NCBI RefSeq assembly: GCF_000002425.4
Contig: NC_037265.1
Span: 15,311,934-15,375,933 of the forward strand
DNA length: 64,000 nt
Reading direction: 5' to 3'
Source: Physcomitrium patens
Taxonomy: Eukaryota > Streptophyta > Bryopsida > Funariales > Funariaceae
The translations under genes were made by a program, and so were the position numbers. The stretch's first letter is position 1, and the number at the start of each line of letters is the position of its first letter. The notes beneath the pieces are model-generated. The model saw only the letters and a list, made by a program, of their open reading frames with translations. It did no database searches and was not told where the DNA came from. This document shows, piece by piece, positions 61,499-64,000 of the stretch.

Positions 61499-61522
61499 TA
61501 TATATATATATATATATATATA
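61499..61522. repeat. (TA)n microsatellite inside an LRR unit
   Basis: A TA run of about 24 bp lies where other units read TTATATATG or similar, so a TATAT core in one LRR has expanded. Confidence 0.9.
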
Positions 61523-62050
61523 GGGGTGCTCAAACTTGATATCATTGCCAAAAAAATTGACCAACCTCACATCTTTAACTACCTTTAATATAAATAGATA
61601 CTCAAGCTTGACATCATTGCAAAATAAATTAGACAATCTTATATCTTTGATTACCATTGAAATTTGGAGGTGCTCAAGCTTAATACTATTGCCAAATGAA
61701 TTTGAAAATCTCATATCTTTAACTACCTTAAATATGTGGGAGATATTCATACTTGACATTATTGTCAAATGAATTGGGCAATCTCACATCTTTGACTATC
61801 TTTTATATGGAAAAGTGCTCAAGCTTGAAAATATTGCTAAATCAATTGGACAACTTCACATCTTTGACTACTTTTGATATTAGGTGGTATAAAAAATTGA
61901 CATTATTACCAAGTAAATTGGGCAGTCCTACATTTTTGACTACTTTAAAAATAAATGGTTGCTTTAGCTTCACATCATCACGAAAAGAATTGAGCAACCT
62001 CATATCTTTGGCTATATTTAATATCAGTTGGTGTAAAAGCTTGACATCAT

Positions 62051-62482
62051 TGCCAAATGAATTAGGAAATCTCACATCTTTGACTATTTTAAAAATAAAT
62101 GGATGCTTTAGCTTCACATCATCACCAAATGAATTAGGCAACTTCACATCTTTTACAACCTTAGATATTAGCTTATGCGCAAGTTTGACATCATTGCCAA
62201 AATAATTGGATGACCTCACATGTTTGACTACCTTAAAAATGTGAGGGTGCTTAAGCTTAATATCATTGCCAAATGAATTAGGAAATCTCACATCTTTGAC
62301 TACTTTAAAAATAATTGGATGCTTTAGCTTCACATCATCACTAAATGAATTAGGCAACTTCACATCTTTTACAACCTTAGATATCAGCTTATGTATAAGC
62401 TTGACATCATTACCAAAATAATTGGGTGATCTCACATCTTTGACTATCTTAAAAATGTGAGGGTGCTTAAGCTTAATATTAT
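62051..62482 (+). repeat. higher-order repeat, two copies of 216 bp (3 LRRs each)
   Basis: 62051-62266 and 62267-62482 are near-identical. A third partial copy starts at 62483 with the same spacing and stays similar for roughly 100 bp. Both full copies carry the same two in-frame stops: TAA in CCAAAATAATTGG and TGA in AAAATGTGAGGG. A related two-LRR block precedes them from 61907. Confidence 0.92.
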
Positions 62483-63254
62483 TGCCAATTGAATTAGGAA
62501 ACCTCACATCTTTGACTACTTTGAAAATAAATGGATGCTTTAGCTTTACATCATTACCAAATGAATTAAGCAACCTCACATCTTTGACTACCTTAAATAT
62601 GGATAAGTGCTCGATCTTGACATCATTGCCAAATAAATTGGACAATTTCACATCTTTGATTACTTTAAATATAGAGCAGTGCTAAAGCTTGATATCATTG
62701 CCAAATGGATTGGACAGTCTCATATCTTTAACTACCTTAGATATTAGCTTGTGCTCAAGCTTGACATCATTCTTCAATGAATTGAGTGACCTCACACCTT
62801 TAACTACCTTAAAAATTTGGAGGTGCACAAGCTTAATATCATTGCCAAATGAATTGGGCAACTTCACATCTTAGACTACCTTGAATATAAGTAGATGCTT
62901 AAGCTTGACATCATTGCTAAATGATTTGAGCAACCTCACATCTTTCACTACCTTAAATATTAGCTTATACTCAAGCTTGACATCAATGTAAAATTTGAAT
63001 TGGGTGACCTCACACCTTTGACTACCTTAAAAATGTAGAGGTGCTCAAGCTTAACATCATTGCCAAATGAATTAGGCAACTTCACATCTTTGAATATCTT
63101 GAATTTAAGTAGATGCTCAAGCTTGATATCATTGCGAAATGAATTAGGCAACCTCACATCTTTGACTTCTTTTAATATAGGAGGGTGTTCAAGCTTGACA
63201 TCATCACCAAAAGAAATGTTCAATCAAATTTTTAAAAGATATCTTTCAAAATAA

Positions 63255-64000
63255 CTTCAAAATCAATAATTAGTACATTGACATATTAGTAAGAAATGTA
63301 GAATTAAGTCTCAAGAAGGTACATATAAAATAAAATAGTATATGGATAATATGGATGTATCTATTTTTTGACATTTGTATTTTTTTAATTTTCACTTGAT
63401 ATATCATAAGTTCTACCAATATAGCTCATTTGGTAAAATTATTAAAAAAAATCTTTTAATATTTTTTAGATAGTAATATATTAAGATTATAAATTTTATT
63501 TAATGATCTAATTATTTATTATGATTTAAAAGATTTTATAAATTAAGATAAATTTATTAAGAAAAAAGTCAATAAATTGGAATCTAAATAAATCATAAAT
63601 ACAATTAAAATAGCTGATTTAGTATATTTTTCTTGATAGTGATAATTTGTATGTAGTTATTAAAATCAATATCAAAGATTTTGATTTAGAATTACATAGA
63701 TGTTTATGGTTTTTTTTAATTTACTAATTTAAAGTTTAGAATTTAAAAGATTAATAGTTTAGGATTATATAGATACCTTTGGTGTTGTATTATATATTTT
63801 CTTTCTTAAAAATACATCTATTACTTGGCAGTGATAGATAAACTTAAATTTTACAACAAACAAAGAGCCTAACAATCCTAATAAAATTTTAAATAAATTC
63901 TAACTAAGCCTTAACAATCTTAATCAAATGTTAATCAAATCTTAAAAAAATTGTGAGTCCAAAACTTAGGTGGCTTGGACTTGCATATATTTGAAGATAA
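63255..64000. other. AT-rich intergenic DNA
   Basis: No gene or element recognised between the end of the LRR pseudogene and the end of the window. Confidence 0.7.

Larger units (their letters stand above)
59790..63230 (+). repeat. LRR-coding tandem array of about 45-50 units of 72 bp
   Basis: Each 72-bp unit encodes a 24-residue plant-type LRR of the form LPNELGNLTSLTTLNI followed by two variable residues and CSSLTS. The array is longer than usual for NB-LRR genes and is highly homogeneous at DNA level. Periodic stops are scattered over it. The repeat also keeps long frames open on the antisense strand (for example 61842-62651), which are by-products of the 72-bp period. Confidence 0.9.
56836..63237 (+). 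pseudogene. protein kinase-NB-ARC-LRR (PNL-type) immune receptor pseudogene
   Basis: Plus strand, in order. An N-terminal helical segment lies at 56836-57030. The kinase N-lobe at about 57540-57640 has the Gly loop ISDGSFGVVYKSKW and VLCAIKKMDV. The kinase C-lobe tail (SKKDPFDGVYGIKEI, LIELIRDCW) follows directly, so the catalytic core (HRD, DFG) is missing. NB-ARC is at about 58170-59170: a degenerate P-loop (RMDGIRKTIITKAI), kinase-2 ILVFDNI, RNBS-B TLIVTTRD, GLPL as CNGLLLSL, ARC2 IFLDICCFF, and MHD as VHDQLQDIGR. LRRs run from about 59790. Stops and frameshifts occur throughout. Kinase-NBS-LRR fusion is known from mosses; intact members are intracellular immune receptors. An intron may lie at about 57011-57186 (TTTAAG|GTTTTA, TTTCTAG|AG). 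Confidence 0.88.

Noticed and set aside
61842..62651. 269-codon open frame on the minus strand across the LRR array
   Set aside because: It is the antisense of the 72-bp LRR repeat. A 24-codon period keeps the same antisense frame open in every unit, while the sense strand encodes clear LRRs continuous with the NB-ARC region.
1..64000. CRISPR arrays, bacterial operons or plasmid features
   Set aside because: No spacer-repeat pattern or bacterial gene is present. The introns, LTR elements and plant gene families show a eukaryotic plant genome; the 72-bp array is coding LRR sequence.

Overview
The window looks like a very AT-rich plant nuclear genome, most likely a moss or another bryophyte. 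Three things support this. There are intron-containing plant genes: a CASP-like membrane protein and a ZNF593/BUD20-type zinc-finger protein. There are long nested LTR retrotransposons of both superfamilies. At the right end lies a decayed protein kinase-NB-ARC-LRR gene, an architecture I know as a moss NBS class (PNL). The assignment to moss is inference; no organellar or rRNA marker is present.

Layout. 1-8.2 kb is AT-rich DNA with (TA)n tracts, a small hairpin and one isolated GC island (6.02-6.38 kb). 8.2-9.57 kb is a microsatellite-rich, GC-rich block ending in a plausible 5' UTR and a short open frame that could be an orphan first exon. About 13.1-34.8 kb is one nested transposon stack: a minus-strand Ty1/copia relic holds a solo LTR (13830-14370) and a plus-strand Ty3/gypsy element B (18116-33755, TSD CTTAA). 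B holds an inverted copy of its own family (B'), which holds chromovirus C (23118-29454). B also carries a second solo LTR (31027-31584). 36.2-44.4 kb is a gene island with two minus-strand genes: the CASP-like gene (three coding exons, 373 aa) and the ZNF593/BUD20-like gene (four exons, about 136-141 aa). 46990-53390 is chromovirus D (exact TSD TCTAC). 54.0-56.4 kb is a GC-richer unique block that may hold a 5' exon. 56.8-63.25 kb is the kinase-NB-ARC-LRR pseudogene with about 45-50 LRR units of 72 bp.

Most interesting. Chromoviruses C and D belong to one family and share two unusual features. First, the 12 bases just inside the 5' LTR (ATTGACAAGAGT) are perfectly complementary to 12 bases lying 31 bp after the start of the LTR TATA box, where the transcript should begin. 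That is the arrangement of Tf1/sushi-type self-priming and not of tRNA priming. Second, both carry an extra frame of exactly 141 codons between the chromodomain and the 3' LTR, free of indels between the copies and with mostly synonymous differences in its core. In the LRR pseudogene, a 216-bp block (three LRRs) was duplicated together with two in-frame stop codons, so the array kept expanding or converting after the gene had died.
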